Source: Pseudomonas lurida (GTDB taxonomy: Bacteria > Pseudomonadota > Gammaproteobacteria > Pseudomonadales > Pseudomonadaceae). Taken from it: a stretch of DNA of 64,000 nucleotides. Shown here piece by piece: positions 48,758-58,836 of this stretch (its first letter is position 1; the number at the start of each line of letters is the position of its first letter). The stretch covers positions 124,001 through 188,000 of the forward strand of contig NZ_JAAMRE010000002.1 in the NCBI RefSeq assembly GCF_013522705.1, written 5' to 3'. The notes under the pieces were generated by a model. The model did not search any database. It was not told where the DNA came from and was given only the letters and a program-made list of their open reading frames with translations. The translations under genes and the position numbers were made by a program.

Positions 48758-50980
48758 ATGAATACCGAAGGACTCTCCGAAGTTGCCGTAAAAGACGCCC
48801 ACCCGGTGGTGGAGCAAGTCACCGAGACGCCGCCGGAACATGAGCCGCTCGCCCCCGTCGCCGCCGCTGAAGTGCCGGTGCCGGCCCCGGTGGCGCCGGT
48901 GGTCAACCTGGATGACAGCAGCCTGTACATCCACCGCGAGCTGTCGCAACTGCAATTCAACATCCGCGTGCTGGAGCAGGCGCTGGATGAGTCCTACCCC
49001 TTGCTGGAGCGGCTGAAATTCCTGCTGATCTTCTCCAGCAACCTGGATGAGTTCTTCGAGATCCGCGTCGCCGGCCTCAAGAAACAAATCACCTTCGCCC
49101 GTGAACAGGCGGGTGCCGACGGTTTGCAGCCGCACCAGGCCCTGGCGCGCATCAGTGAGCTGGTCCACGGCCATGTGGATCGCCAATACGCGATCCTCAA
49201 CGATATTCTGCTGCCGGAACTGGAAAAACATCAGGTCCGCTTTATCCGTCGCCGGCACTGGACCACCAAGATCAAGACCTGGGTGCGTCGCTACTTCCGC
49301 GACGAAATCGCGCCGATCATCACCCCCATCGGCCTCGACCCCACGCACCCGTTCCCGTTGCTGGTCAACAAGAGCTTGAACTTCATCGTCGAACTGGAAG
49401 GCATCGACGCCTTCGGTCGCGACTCCGGCCTGGCGATCATCCCGGCGCCGCGCTTGCTGCCACGGATCATTAAGGTACCGGAAGAGGTGGGGGGCGCTGG
49501 CGACAACTATGTATTCCTGTCGTCGATGATCCACGCCCACGCCGATGACCTGTTCCAGGGCATGAAGGTCAAGGGCTGCTACCAGTTCCGCCTGACCCGT
49601 AACGCCGACCTGGCGCTGGATTCCGAAGATGTCGAAGACTTGGCGCGCGCGCTGCGCGGCGAGCTGTTTTCGCGGCGTTACGGCGATGCGGTGCGTCTGG
49701 AAGTGGCCGATACCTGCCCCAAGCACCTGTCGGACTACCTGCTCAAGCAGTTCAACCTGGGCGAGAGCGAGCTGTACCAGGTCAATGGCCCGGTCAACCT
49801 CACGCGCCTGTTCAGCATCACCGGCCTGGACAGCCACCCGGAGCTGCAATACACGCCATTCACTCCGCAGATCCCCAAGCTGTTGCAAAACAGCGAGAAC
49901 ATTTTCAGCGTGGTGAGCAAGCAGGACATTCTGCTGCTGCACCCCTTCGAGTCGTTTACGCCGGTGGTCGACCTGCTGCGTCAGGCCGCCAAAGACCCCC
50001 ATGTATTGGCGGTGCGTCAGACCCTGTACCGCTCCGGCGCCAATTCGGAAATCGTCGATGCGCTGGTAGACGCCGCGCGTAACGGCAAGGAAGTCACCGC
50101 TGTTATCGAACTGCGTGCGCGGTTCGACGAAGAGTCCAACCTGCAACTGGCCAGCCGCCTGCAGGCCGCAGGCGCGGTGGTGATCTACGGCGTGGTGGGC
50201 TTCAAGACCCACGCCAAGATGATGCTGATTCTGCGTCGCGAGGCCGGCGAAATCGTGCGCTATGCCCACTTGGGCACGGGTAACTACCACGCCGGCAACG
50301 CCAAGCTCTACACCGACTACAGCCTGCTGACCTCCGACGACGCCTTGTGCGAAGACGTCGGCAAGTTGTTCAGCCAGCTGATCGGCATGGGCAAGACCTT
50401 GCGCATGAAAAAGCTGCTGCATGCGCCGTTTACGCTGAAGAAGGGCATGCTCGACATGATTGCCCGCGAAACCCAGTTCGCCCTCGACGGCAAGCCGGCG
50501 CACATCATTGCCAAGTTCAACTCGCTGACCGACCCGAAAATCATTCGTGCGCTGTACAAGGCCAGCCAGTCCGGCGTGCGCATCGACCTGGTGGTGCGTG
50601 GCATGTGCTGCCTGCGTCCGGGGATCGTCGGGGTTTCGCACAACATCCATGTGCGGTCGATCATTGGCCGCTTCCTGGAACACACCCGCGTGTTCTACTT
50701 CCTCAACGGCGGCGAAGAGCAGATGTTCCTCTCCAGCGCCGACTGGATGGAGCGTAACCTCGATAAGCGCGTCGAGACCTGTTTCCCGGTGGAAGGCAAG
50801 AAGCTGATCATGCGGGTCAAGAAGGAGCTGGAAAGTTATCTGACCGATAACACTCACAGCTGGAGCCTGCAGTCCGACGGGCGCTACGTGCGCAACACCC
50901 CGACCGGCAACCAGAACCCGCGCAGCGCGCAGGCGACGTTGTTGGAGAAGTTGGGTAGCCCGATTCTGGCGGTGAACTAG
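48758..50980 (+). CDS. ppk: Polyphosphate kinase 1
   Basis: A 740-residue enzyme that makes polyphosphate from ATP. A long Pro/Ala/Glu tail (1-45) precedes the N-terminal domain ([23 protein letters not shown]). The catalytic region HLGTGNYH has His504 and His511. Later, [22 protein letters not shown] and [16 protein letters not shown] match the family. It is convergent with ppx, separated by a REP hairpin. The N-terminal extension is somewhat longer than in E. coli. Confidence 0.96.
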   Translation: MNTEGLSEVAVKDAHPVVEQVTETPPEHEPLAPVAAAEVPVPAPVAPVVNLDDSSLYIHRELSQLQFNIRVLEQALDESYPLLERLKFLLIFSSNLDEFFEIRVAGLKKQITFAREQAGADGLQPHQALARISELVHGHVDRQYAILNDILLPELEKHQVRFIRRRHWTTKIKTWVRRYFRDEIAPIITPIGLDPTHPFPLLVNKSLNFIVELEGIDAFGRDSGLAIIPAPRLLPRIIKVPEEVGGAGDNYVFLSSMIHAHADDLFQGMKVKGCYQFRLTRNADLALDSEDVEDLARALRGELFSRRYGDAVRLEVADTCPKHLSDYLLKQFNLGESELYQVNGPVNLTRLFSITGLDSHPELQYTPFTPQIPKLLQNSENIFSVVSKQDILLLHPFESFTPVVDLLRQAAKDPHVLAVRQTLYRSGANSEIVDALVDAARNGKEVTAVIELRARFDEESNLQLASRLQAAGAVVIYGVVGFKTHAKMMLILRREAGEIVRYAHLGTGNYHAGNAKLYTDYSLLTSDDALCEDVGKLFSQLIGMGKTLRMKKLLHAPFTLKKGMLDMIARETQFALDGKPAHIIAKFNSLTDPKIIRALYKASQSGVRIDLVVRGMCCLRPGIVGVSHNIHVRSIIGRFLEHTRVFYFLNGGEEQMFLSSADWMERNLDKRVETCFPVEGKKLIMRVKKELESYLTDNTHSWSLQSDGRYVRNTPTGNQNPRSAQATLLEKLGSPILAVN

Positions 50981-50997
50981 CAGACAATAGGGTCTGA

Positions 50998-51032
50998 AAA
51001 TGTGGGAGGGAGCTTGCCCCCTCTCACATTTA
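50998..51032. repeat. REP-like hairpin between ppk and ppx
   Basis: AAATGTGGGAGGGAGCTTGC then CCCCTCTCACATTT folds into a near-perfect stem. It matches the GTGGGAGGG arms of the other REP elements and separates two convergent genes. Confidence 0.7.
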
Positions 51033-51045
51033 TTTTCGGTGTTCT

Positions 51046-52548
51046 CTAGCGCAGGTTCAGACTGAACCCCACCCGCGTCAGCCACTCCGCTTCCTGGGCA
51101 AAATCGGCCTGGGTCAACTGGTTTTCATCCAGCCAGCCTTTGGGGAACATGACTTCCAGGCTGTCGCCATCGGCCCGCAGTTTTACCTGGGGCATTTCCT
51201 GGGTACCGCGGATGTGGTGGAACAGGATCGCAAAGCGCAGCAGCACGCACAGTCGAATCAGTTTGATGCCATCGTCACCGAACTCCGCGAATTTGTCCTT
51301 GGGGATATTACGGCGATGGCCGCGCACCAGCAGCGCGAGCATCTGCTGGTCTTCCCGGGAGAAGCCGGCCAGGTCCGAGTGCTCGATCAGGTAAGCGCCG
51401 TGCTTGTGGTAATGGTAGTGAGCGATATCCAGGCCCACCTCATGCACCTTCGCCGCCCAACCCAGCAGTTCGCGCCAGACGCCGTCCTGCAGGTCCCAGT
51501 CCTCGGCCACCTGGTCGAAGGCATGCAGCGCCTTGCGTTCAACACGGGCCGCTTGCTCCAGGTCGACGTGATAACGCTCCATCAATGAGCTGAGGGTGCG
51601 TTCGCGCACGTCTTCATGGTGGTGGCGCCCCAGCAGGTCATACAGCACGCCTTCGCGCAGGGCGCCGTCGCAATGATCCATGCGTTGCAGTTCGAGGGCG
51701 TCGAAAATCGCCTCCAGAATCGCCAGGCCGGCCGGGAAAATCGTGCGGCGGTCGGGTTTGATGCCATCGAAGTCGATCTTCTCGGCATCCCCCAGCTTGA
51801 ACAGCTTGCGCTTGAGCCACGCCAGGCCTTCGGCGTTGACCTCGCCGGTGCCATGCCCACCCGCCTTGAGGGCCAGGCCGATGGCGCGGATGGTGCCGGA
51901 CGAGCCGATCGCCTCATCCCAGGTCAAGCGGTGCAGCGCGTGCTCGATGCTCATGATCTCCAGGCGCGCCGCCGTGTAGGCCTGGGCGTAGCGCGCCGGG
52001 GTGATCTTGCCGTCCTTGAAATAACGTTGGGTGTAGCTGACGCAGCCCATCTGCAGGCTTTCGCGCAGCAGCGGTTCGAAACGCTGGCCGATGATGAACT
52101 CGGTGCTGCCTCCACCGATGTCCGCCACCAGGCGTTTGCCGGGAGTGTCGGCGAGGGTGTGCGACACGCCGAGGTAGATCAGGCGTGCTTCCTCACGACC
52201 GGAGATGACTTCCACCGGGTGGCCGAGAATCTCTTCGGCGCGGCGGATGAACTCGACACGGTTGCGCGCTTCGCGCAGGGCATTGGTACCGACGATTCGA
52301 ACGGCGCCCAGCGGCATGCCGTTGATCAATTGAGCAAAGCGCTTGAGGCAATCGAGGCCGCGCTGCATGGACTCTTCATTGAGCTGGCGGGCATCGTCGA
52401 TCCCGGCAGCCAGTTGCACTTTCTCGCCGAGCCGTTCGAGGATGCGGATCTCACCGTTCTGGGCCTTGGCCACGACCATGTGAAAGCTGTTGGAGCCCAG
52501 GTCGATGGCGGCGATCAGGGACAGATTCTTGGCTTGGGATTGCGGCAT
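51046..52548 (-). CDS. ppx: Exopolyphosphatase/GppA family
   Basis: A 500-residue Ppx/GppA enzyme of the actin-ATPase superfamily that degrades polyphosphate. Motifs: [13 protein letters not shown] (residues 14-26), [26 protein letters not shown] and the C-terminal HD-like region with [22 protein letters not shown]. Convergent ppk-ppx is the standard Pseudomonas arrangement. The usual next gene, trxA, is about 8.8 kb away here. Confidence 0.95.
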   Translation of the reverse strand: MPQSQAKNLSLIAAIDLGSNSFHMVVAKAQNGEIRILERLGEKVQLAAGIDDARQLNEESMQRGLDCLKRFAQLINGMPLGAVRIVGTNALREARNRVEFIRRAEEILGHPVEVISGREEARLIYLGVSHTLADTPGKRLVADIGGGSTEFIIGQRFEPLLRESLQMGCVSYTQRYFKDGKITPARYAQAYTAARLEIMSIEHALHRLTWDEAIGSSGTIRAIGLALKAGGHGTGEVNAEGLAWLKRKLFKLGDAEKIDFDGIKPDRRTIFPAGLAILEAIFDALELQRMDHCDGALREGVLYDLLGRHHHEDVRERTLSSLMERYHVDLEQAARVERKALHAFDQVAEDWDLQDGVWRELLGWAAKVHEVGLDIAHYHYHKHGAYLIEHSDLAGFSREDQQMLALLVRGHRRNIPKDKFAEFGDDGIKLIRLCVLLRFAILFHHIRGTQEMPQVKLRADGDSLEVMFPKGWLDENQLTQADFAQEAEWLTRVGFSLNLR

Positions 52549-52993
52549 GGTTTGGGGGTCTCGGTCGATAACCTGACCATCGTGCCACGATCGACCGCTG
52601 ACGCCAACGCGTAGCGCTGCGGGAATGTCACAGAGGCGGTCTGTAAGAACTTGCCGTAGGACCTATAGGTCTTCCTTTCGTAACTCTGTTACGTCTTCGT
52701 TCGGTGTTGTAGGAATCTTTTACTTTGACGGGTGATAGTGCTGTTTATGATTTCACCTACAGCTGGAAGGACAGTGTTCCGTTTGTTGTTTTGTTTAAGC
52801 CTACTGCCGTGGGGCTTTAAGCCGACGATTTATTTTTATCACTCCCACAGTTATTGAAGTCTCGTCTTATTTTTCGCCCCGTTGCTAAAGGAACAGACTG
52901 TCACTCGGCAATTTTGCCGTGGCGTTATTTATTTGTTGTTTTTTCTAATTACAACAATAAATGCGCCTGACAACTTTCAGTGACAGGTCAACT
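52549..52993. other. AT-rich control region before the fimbrial locus
   Basis: Compared with its surroundings this 445-bp stretch is AT-rich. It holds a possible sigma-70 promoter, TTGACG (52725-52730) and TATGAT (52746-52751) with a short 15-bp spacer, and a long leader. A 12-bp inverted repeat lies at 52927-52962. No gene is apparent. Confidence 0.55.
52927..52962. repeat. AT-rich inverted repeat before the fimbrial subunit gene
   Basis: ATTTATTTGTTGT (52927-52939) faces ACAACAATAAAT (52951-52962), a 12-bp match with one bulged T and an 11-nt T-rich loop. It ends 31 nt before the subunit ATG, so it is a leader hairpin or an operator. Confidence 0.55.
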
Positions 52994-53653
52994 ATGAAAA
53001 GAATTGTTGGATTGACTTTCGGGATCGCATGCCTGGCTGCGGCCCTCAATGCTCACGCAACCACCGGCGCCGAACTGATCGTCAGGGGTACGATCAAACC
53101 GGCCGCATGTAATCTCAGCCTGAGCGCAGGTGGCATTATTGACTACGGCAATATCCCTTCCGGCTCATTGCTGCCAACGGCATTCAACCCACTGTCGCCA
53201 AAAACCGCGCCCCTGAGTGTCAGTTGCGGCACCACTCCAGCCAAGTTCGGCTTGAGATTCGTCGATCTGCAGGCCAGCAGCAAGGTGACGGGCATCCTGG
53301 GGGCTCTGGGTACGGGCTATACCGAGGCGCACAACTATGGCCTGGGCACCGTAGCTGGTCGCAGGACCGGCGGTTTCGCGATTAACCTCAAGGACCTGCG
53401 TACGTCCAGCACCGCCCTTTATCCCATCATGCGTGTCGGTACAACGGGTACCTGGCAGAACTCGGACGGCAAGGTTGCCCAGTCGCCCAGCCAGTACTCG
53501 TGGCGCAATAGCACGACCGTGACTCCGGCGTCGATCACCCAATTGACCGGAACCCTGGAAGTGAGGGCCGTCATCAATAAGGGGCAGGACTTGGATCTGG
53601 GTCGCGATACCGTCATTGATGGGCGTGCGACGCTTGAGCTGAGTTACATCTAA
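52994..53653 (+). CDS. Fimbrial subunit, DUF1120 family
   Basis: A 219-residue exported protein, signal MKRIVGLTFGIACLAAALNAHA. The mature part begins TTGAELIVRGTIKPAACNLSLSAGG with pilin-type first Cys, and LSVSCGTTPAKFGLRF carries the second. The C-terminus ends in the pilin-like alternating pattern ATLELSYI. DUF1120 proteins are found in chaperone-usher loci. As the first gene, followed by a terminator, it is probably the main subunit. ATG 52994 gives the signal peptide directly; the upstream in-frame ATG (52961) lies inside the inverted repeat. Confidence 0.82.
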   Translation: MKRIVGLTFGIACLAAALNAHATTGAELIVRGTIKPAACNLSLSAGGIIDYGNIPSGSLLPTAFNPLSPKTAPLSVSCGTTPAKFGLRFVDLQASSKVTGILGALGTGYTEAHNYGLGTVAGRRTGGFAINLKDLRTSSTALYPIMRVGTTGTWQNSDGKVAQSPSQYSWRNSTTVTPASITQLTGTLEVRAVINKGQDLDLGRDTVIDGRATLELSYI

Positions 53654-53663
53654 AAAGCGATTT

Positions 53664-53710
53664 AAAAACAGTCGATCAGACACCTTCGGTATTTCTGTTC
53701 GACTGTTTTT
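53664..53710 (+). terminator. Internal terminator after the fimbrial subunit gene
   Basis: AAAAACAGTCGA (53664-53675) and TCGACTGTTTTT (53699-53710) are perfect 12-bp arms, extended inward by CAGA/TCTG. It starts 10 bp after the subunit stop and 52 bp before the chaperone start, so it should lower expression of the downstream assembly genes. Confidence 0.85.
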
Positions 53711-53762
53711 GTGTGGGAGCTCGACGGCCAATAGTTAACTTGAACGACGCGGGGAACACTGA

Positions 53763-54479
53763 GTGCTTAGTCTTTCGATAATAAATAGTGCGCGCGTGTT
53801 ATGTGCCGGTTTGTGCCTGTGGGTTACCGGCGCTGCGGTAGCTGACGGTATGTTGCCGGAAACTACAATAGTTGTGCTTCATGAAGAGCAGGGCGAGGCC
53901 ACGATCAACATTAAAAATACCGATGCGGCGCCAGCGCTGCTACACGCCGTCATTGAAAACGTGCCCGAAGACAGGGAAGCGCTGCTGGTGGTGACGCCGC
54001 CCATTTCGCGGGTGGAGGCAGGTGAAACCCAGTTGGTGCGCTTCATCAGCACCGCCACGGCGCCTCTGAAAACCCAGCGGTTGAAGCGCGTGTCTTTCGA
54101 AGGTATCCCCCAGGCCCGTGCAGCGGGCGGTGCGACCATCGGTATCACCCTGCGCCAGAATTTACCGCTGATCCTGCACCCGCGCGGGCTTGCGGTGCAC
54201 CACTCTCCCTGGGAACTGCTGAAGTGGAAGCGCTCGGCGGAGCAGCTCGTGGTGTCCAATGACAGTGCCTACGTCGTGCGCCTGGCGCCGGAGGTGCTGC
54301 TGCTGCCACACAAGGCCCTGGCGACATTGCCCCGCACTTATATCCTGCCGGGCGAAGTGCTGACGGCACCGGTAGAGGGGCGCCTGGAAGGCGTGTCGGC
54401 TGTCGAGATCCAGCCGGCCACGGTCTACGGCTTTTCGGCGGACAGTTACCAGGCGTCGGTCAGCGCCGACGAGGGTTGA
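53763..54479 (+). CDS. Periplasmic fimbrial chaperone
   Basis: A 238-residue PapD-type chaperone. Signal sequence (about 1-27) and a two-domain immunoglobulin fold. IVVLHEEQGEATINIKNTDAAPALLHAVIEN is the A1-B1 region, VTPPISRVEAGETQLVRFIS the D-E region, and GGATIGITLRQNLPLILHPRGL the G1 donor strand. It starts at GTG 53763. The usher gene starts 7 bp after the stop. It delivers subunits to the usher by donor-strand complementation. Confidence 0.88.
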   Translation: MLSLSIINSARVLCAGLCLWVTGAAVADGMLPETTIVVLHEEQGEATINIKNTDAAPALLHAVIENVPEDREALLVVTPPISRVEAGETQLVRFISTATAPLKTQRLKRVSFEGIPQARAAGGATIGITLRQNLPLILHPRGLAVHHSPWELLKWKRSAEQLVVSNDSAYVVRLAPEVLLLPHKALATLPRTYILPGEVLTAPVEGRLEGVSAVEIQPATVYGFSADSYQASVSADEG

Positions 54480-54486
54480 TCAAGCC

Positions 54487-56988
54487 ATGAGCAACCTGTC
54501 GAATAACCGGCGCGCGGCACCTTCCTGGGCGTGTCGACCGAGCCTGCTTGTGGGCGTCGCGACGTTATGGAGCTTGCCTGGTGCTGTGCCTGCACTGGAA
54601 CTGGGCGAGGGATTCGACCTGGCGGCGCTGACCACCCACGGTATTGACCCGAAAGTCTCCGATTACTTCCGCACGGCGGCGCGTTTTCGCGAAGGTGTAC
54701 AGGTGGTCGGCCTGCGGGTCAATGGCAACCCGCTTGGGCTGGTAGATGCTCGTTTCGACGCCCAGGGGCAGTTGTGCTTTACCGCGGATTTGCTGGATAA
54801 GGCCGGGCTGGTCAAGCCCCGCGCCCTCGTTCGAGAAGGGGCCAAGGCGGAGCAGGGCTGTCATGATTTTCTCTCCGATTTCCCCACCACCATGGTGCGG
54901 CTGCGGCCCGGCAGCGATGAAGTCGCATTGGTGGTGCCCACGCAGTCGTTGCGCGAACCGCAATGGGAGAGCGCGCAGTTCGCCACGGGCGGTGCCGCAG
55001 GGTTGTTCAACTATGACGTACAAGGCTTCGATAGCCACTCGCGCAGCGGCACCAGCCAATTCGTATCGGCGTACACGGAAGCAGGTTTCAACGTCGGTGA
55101 CTGGATCGTTCGCAGTCGCCAATATTACGTTTCCGACAACGGCAAGGCCCGCACCGAGCACCAGAGTGCCTTTGTGCAGCGGGATATCGCGGCGCTGCAG
55201 TCGACTTTTCAAGCCGGTCAGATATCCAGCAATAACCCTCTGTTCGGCGGGCTCCAGCTGTCCGGCGTGCAGTTTTCGCCGGATGGTCAATCGCGCGTGC
55301 CGGCGGGCAGCAACAATGCGGTCGTGGAGGGGCTGGCCCAAAGTCAGTCGCGGATTGAAGTGCGCCAGTCCGGCGCGTTGATCCACAGCACGCTGGTGCC
55401 CCAGGGGCCTTTCCGGCTCACGGGGCTGCCGTTGCTCAACGGCACCAGCGACCTGGAAGTCAGCGTGATTGATGTGCGCGGTGGCAAGCGCAGTTTCGTG
55501 GTGCCGGCAGCGTCGTTTGCCGGGGCTGCGCCTGCGGCGCCGGGCTATTACTTTTCGTTGGGTAAGGTGCGTGAGCAGGCCGCTGACGCAGCGCCGCCGC
55601 CGGTTGTTGCCATGGGCGGCGGCACCTGGGGCCTGGGGCGCGATTCATCGGCGGGCTTTGGTTTGTTGAGCACCGAGGACTACTGGTCGGCCGGTGGCAC
55701 CCTGAGCAGCGTGTTTTTCCAGCGGGTTTCGGTGGGCGCGCGTCATAACCAGTCCCGAGACAGCCTCAATGCCATTTCCGGGTCTCGCAGCAGCGTGAGC
55801 GTGAGCAGCCCGGTGCATGCCAACATAGACCTCAACCTCAGCGCCACCACCCAGACCCAGGGGTATCGCGAGGTGCTGGAGGCGGGTCGTCCGGTCAAAT
55901 CCGGCGACTTGGATTCGCGCTTCAAGAATCAGTACACGGCAGGCGTGAGTTGGCTCGATCCCACGCTGGGCGCCTTTTCACTGGGCTACACCCGTGGCGC
56001 TCAATTTGACGGGCAAGCGGCAGAGCACCTGTTCGCTTCCTGGAACAAGTCGTTCAGATACGCCGACGTTGGCTTGATCGCCGATTCGCAGGTCGGCGGC
56101 ACCCGAGCACGTCGTGACGCCGGCACCGGCGGCAACCGGCGCGACTCGACGCTCGACGATGACCTGTTCGTGCGACTGCAGGTCAGCGTGCCGCTGGGTG
56201 GGGATCGTCGTGTCAGCAGCTACGTCAGCCGCCGTGGGCAGCAGTCCCGGGCGGGTTCGGCGCTCACCGAGCGGGTCAACGATTACGTGAACTACGACAT
56301 AGGCGTGGAGCGTGACCTCAGTGCGCGCGAGCAAACACTGCATGGCCAGTTGAACCTGATGCCACGGTTTACCCGGATGGGGCTTGGGGTCAGCCACGAT
56401 TCGCAAGGCAGTACTTATTCCGGGCAGTTGCAAGGCGGTGTCGTCGCTCACGGCGGCGGGGTGACCTTCTCGCCCTACACCGTGCAGGACACCTTTGGCA
56501 TTGTCTCGGTCGGCGACATTGGCGCTGCCAGAATCAGCACTCCGCACGGGCCGGTATGGACCGACTTCAGCGGGCAGGCGGTGATCCCGGGCTTGCCGGC
56601 CTATACCGATAGCCGAATCGAAGTGCAGACCCAGTCCCTGCCAAAAAAGGTGGATTTGAAGAACGGCACCAAAGTACTCGCCGCCAGCCGCGGCTCGGTC
56701 AATAACGTGGCATTCGATGTGGTGAAAGTGCGTCGCATGTTGGTCACCGGTCGCGATGAGCAAGGCCGACCGCTGCCCCAGGGGGCTTCGGTGTTCGACA
56801 AGAACAACCGCTTCCTGACCAGCGTGGTGGGCGAGGGCATGATTTTCCTGAATGACGCGGAGGACTCACAGGAACTGCGGGTTTCAGTGTCGCAGGCTGC
56901 CACGTGCCTGCTCAAGCTCACGCCCGGCACCCAGCCGGACCAGGACAAGTTCTACGAAACGACATCGGCGGTGTGCCATGGTGGTTAA
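54487..56988 (+). CDS. Outer-membrane fimbrial usher
   Basis: An 833-residue usher: signal peptide (about 1-36), N-terminal chaperone-binding domain (about 37-160), a 24-strand barrel with plug (LPLLNGTSDLEVSVIDVRGGKRSFVVPAASF), and two C-terminal domains ending with a Cys pair (ATCLLKL...SAVCHGG). Length and order match FimD/CsuD-type ushers. It forms the pore for fimbrial export. The last 11 bp overlap the start of the final subunit gene. Confidence 0.9.
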   Translation: MSNLSNNRRAAPSWACRPSLLVGVATLWSLPGAVPALELGEGFDLAALTTHGIDPKVSDYFRTAARFREGVQVVGLRVNGNPLGLVDARFDAQGQLCFTADLLDKAGLVKPRALVREGAKAEQGCHDFLSDFPTTMVRLRPGSDEVALVVPTQSLREPQWESAQFATGGAAGLFNYDVQGFDSHSRSGTSQFVSAYTEAGFNVGDWIVRSRQYYVSDNGKARTEHQSAFVQRDIAALQSTFQAGQISSNNPLFGGLQLSGVQFSPDGQSRVPAGSNNAVVEGLAQSQSRIEVRQSGALIHSTLVPQGPFRLTGLPLLNGTSDLEVSVIDVRGGKRSFVVPAASFAGAAPAAPGYYFSLGKVREQAADAAPPPVVAMGGGTWGLGRDSSAGFGLLSTEDYWSAGGTLSSVFFQRVSVGARHNQSRDSLNAISGSRSSVSVSSPVHANIDLNLSATTQTQGYREVLEAGRPVKSGDLDSRFKNQYTAGVSWLDPTLGAFSLGYTRGAQFDGQAAEHLFASWNKSFRYADVGLIADSQVGGTRARRDAGTGGNRRDSTLDDDLFVRLQVSVPLGGDRRVSSYVSRRGQQSRAGSALTERVNDYVNYDIGVERDLSAREQTLHGQLNLMPRFTRMGLGVSHDSQGSTYSGQLQGGVVAHGGGVTFSPYTVQDTFGIVSVGDIGAARISTPHGPVWTDFSGQAVIPGLPAYTDSRIEVQTQSLPKKVDLKNGTKVLAASRGSVNNVAFDVVKVRRMLVTGRDEQGRPLPQGASVFDKNNRFLTSVVGEGMIFLNDAEDSQELRVSVSQAATCLLKLTPGTQPDQDKFYETTSAVCHGG

Positions 56989-57490
56989 GCTTAAAACGTT
57001 GGGCGGCGCCCTGTTCTTTGCGGCGTTGATGACTCCGGTGGCGCAGGCGCAGGACTGTCGGCTGTCATTGAACCAATCGACGCTCGACTACGGTGTGATT
57101 CGCCATGAAGCCGTACTGGGCAAACGCCTGCTGCACTTGAGTGTCCTGTGTACGCAGCCTTCCGCCATTGCCCTGCGTTTCAGCGGCGCGGGCGATGCGG
57201 AAGGTTTCCGCTTTGGGCAGCAGGGGCGGTTCCGATTGACGCTTAAACATGCCCAAGTGGACGGGCGCGCCATCGATTGGTCGGGCGCCCATCTACCCGG
57301 TGAGTCCAGCGTTGCGCCGTTGCCGCCGGGCCAGGTGCTGGTGGCGCGGGCAGTTGGGAAGCGCTTGATCGCTCAGGTCGAAATCGAGGTCGACTTGCCC
57401 GCCGACGCCTTGCAGGTACGCAACCATGTCGTGCTGGAGGGGCGTGGCAGTTTCGAACTGGTCAGCCCGACTGTTCCACTGAGCCGATGA
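56978..57490 (+). CDS. Second fimbrial subunit or tip protein
   Basis: A 170-residue exported protein, signal MVVKLKTLGGALFFAALMTPVAQA. The mature protein begins QDCRLSLNQSTLDYGVI and has a second Cys in LHLSVLCTQPSAIALRF, one pilin-like domain with no separate lectin domain. The last strand ends RGSFELVSPTV. It is probably a minor or tip subunit of the locus. ATG 56978 overlaps the usher stop; its 3' end overlaps the convergent ABC ATPase gene by 29 bp. Confidence 0.75.
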   Translation: MVVKLKTLGGALFFAALMTPVAQAQDCRLSLNQSTLDYGVIRHEAVLGKRLLHLSVLCTQPSAIALRFSGAGDAEGFRFGQQGRFRLTLKHAQVDGRAIDWSGAHLPGESSVAPLPPGQVLVARAVGKRLIAQVEIEVDLPADALQVRNHVVLEGRGSFELVSPTVPLSR

Positions 57491-58199
57491 AGTTGGCGAA
57501 CTCGGGGGTTCGGGGGTGGGCGAATAGCTGCTTCGGGTCGCCTGCTTCATGCACCTTGCCCTGGTGCATGAATACCAGCTTGTCGCCGACTTCCCGAGCA
57601 AAACGCATTTCGTGGGTCACCATGATTAATGTCATGCCGTCCTTGGCCAGTTGGCGCACCACGCTGAGCACTTCATTGACCAATTCCGGGTCCAGGGCCG
57701 AGGTGATTTCATCGCACAGCAGCACCTTGGGTGACATGGCCAGGGCGCGCGCGATAGCCACGCGCTGTTGCTGGCCACCGGACAGCCGATCAGGGAAAGC
57801 GTCGAACTTCTCGCCCAGGCCCACGCGCTCCAACATCTGCCTTGCCAGCTGTGCCGCCTTGGCCTTGGGCACTTTCTGTACCACCTGCGGCGCCAGCATG
57901 ACGTTCTCCCCCACGGTCAGGTGCGGGAACAGGTTGAATTGCTGGAATACCATGCCGACCTTCTGCCGCAGGCTGCGCAGGTCGGCGCGGGCGGCGTCGA
58001 GGTATTCACCGTCGACTTCGATCACCCCATCGTTGATCGACTCCAGGCCATTGAGGGTGCGCAGCAAGGTGGATTTGCCCGAGCCACTGCGGCCGATGAT
58101 CGCCACCACCTGGCCTTCTTCCACCGTCAGGTCGATGCCCTTGAGGACGTGATGATCGCCGTAATATTTATGCAGGGCGGAAATTCTAAGCAGAGGCAT
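57462..58199 (-). CDS. Amino-acid-type ABC transporter ATPase
   Basis: A 245-residue GlnQ/HisP-type ATPase. Walker A GRSGSGKST (about 36-44), Q-loop FQQFNLFPHLTVGENV, signature LSGGQQQRVAIARAL, Walker B VLLCDEITSALDPE and H-loop VTHEM are intact. The start is ATG 58199 (MPLLRISALHKYYGDHHVLKG); the longer frame reads into the permease gene. It is the last gene of the leftward importer set and overlaps the permease gene by 14 bp. Confidence 0.93.
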   Translation of the reverse strand: MPLLRISALHKYYGDHHVLKGIDLTVEEGQVVAIIGRSGSGKSTLLRTLNGLESINDGVIEVDGEYLDAARADLRSLRQKVGMVFQQFNLFPHLTVGENVMLAPQVVQKVPKAKAAQLARQMLERVGLGEKFDAFPDRLSGGQQQRVAIARALAMSPKVLLCDEITSALDPELVNEVLSVVRQLAKDGMTLIMVTHEMRFAREVGDKLVFMHQGKVHEAGDPKQLFAHPRTPEFANFIGSVEQSG

Positions 58200-58836
58200 G
58201 CAGTCTCCTTTCCAGGTAGCGCGCGCTGAGGGACAGGGGGTAGCAGAGCAGGAAATAACCAAGGGCCACCAGGCCATACACCATGAAGGGTTCGAATGTG
58301 GCGTTGGCGAGCATGCCGCCGGTCTTGGTCAGTTCGGTGAAGCCGATAATCGAGGTGACCGCCGTGCCTTTGACCACTTGCACGGAGAATCCCACCGTCG
58401 GCGCTACGGCAATGCGCAGGGCCTGGGGCAGGATCACGTAGCGCAGTTGCTCAAGCGGGTTGAGGGCCAGGCTGGCCGATGCTTCCCATTGCCCATGGGC
58501 GATGGAGTCGACGCACCCGCGCCAGATCTCGGCGAGGTAGGCGCTGGTAAACAGCGTCAGGGCAATCGCGGCCGCCAGCCAGGGCGATATATCCACACCG
58601 AGCAGGGCTATGCCGAAAAACACCAGGAACAACTGCATCAGCAGCGGCGTGCCCTGGAACAGTTCTATATAGAGGCGCGCGATATTGCGCGTAAACGCCG
58701 TGCGGCTGATGCGCAGGATCATCACCAGCATACCGATCACGCCACCCCCTACGAATGCCACCAGCGACAGCAACAGCGTCCATTGCAGGCCGGTCAGCAG
58801 GTTGCGCACGATGTCCCAGAAGGAAAAATCACTCAT
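58186..58836 (-). CDS. Amino-acid-type ABC permease (second)
   Basis: A 216-residue inner-membrane permease of the HisMQ family with five hydrophobic segments. The EAA loop reads EASASLALNPLEQLRYVILPQALRIA, the contact to the ATPase. ATG 58836 (MSDFSFWDIV) overlaps the upstream permease stop by 4 bp. Confidence 0.9.
   Translation of the reverse strand: MSDFSFWDIVRNLLTGLQWTLLLSLVAFVGGGVIGMLVMILRISRTAFTRNIARLYIELFQGTPLLMQLFLVFFGIALLGVDISPWLAAAIALTLFTSAYLAEIWRGCVDSIAHGQWEASASLALNPLEQLRYVILPQALRIAVAPTVGFSVQVVKGTAVTSIIGFTELTKTGGMLANATFEPFMVYGLVALGYFLLCYPLSLSARYLERRLHASA

Noticed and set aside
48743..51085. 780-residue open frame opposite ppk
   Set aside because: It is antisense to an intact polyphosphate kinase gene and has no recognisable motif; codon-bias shadow.
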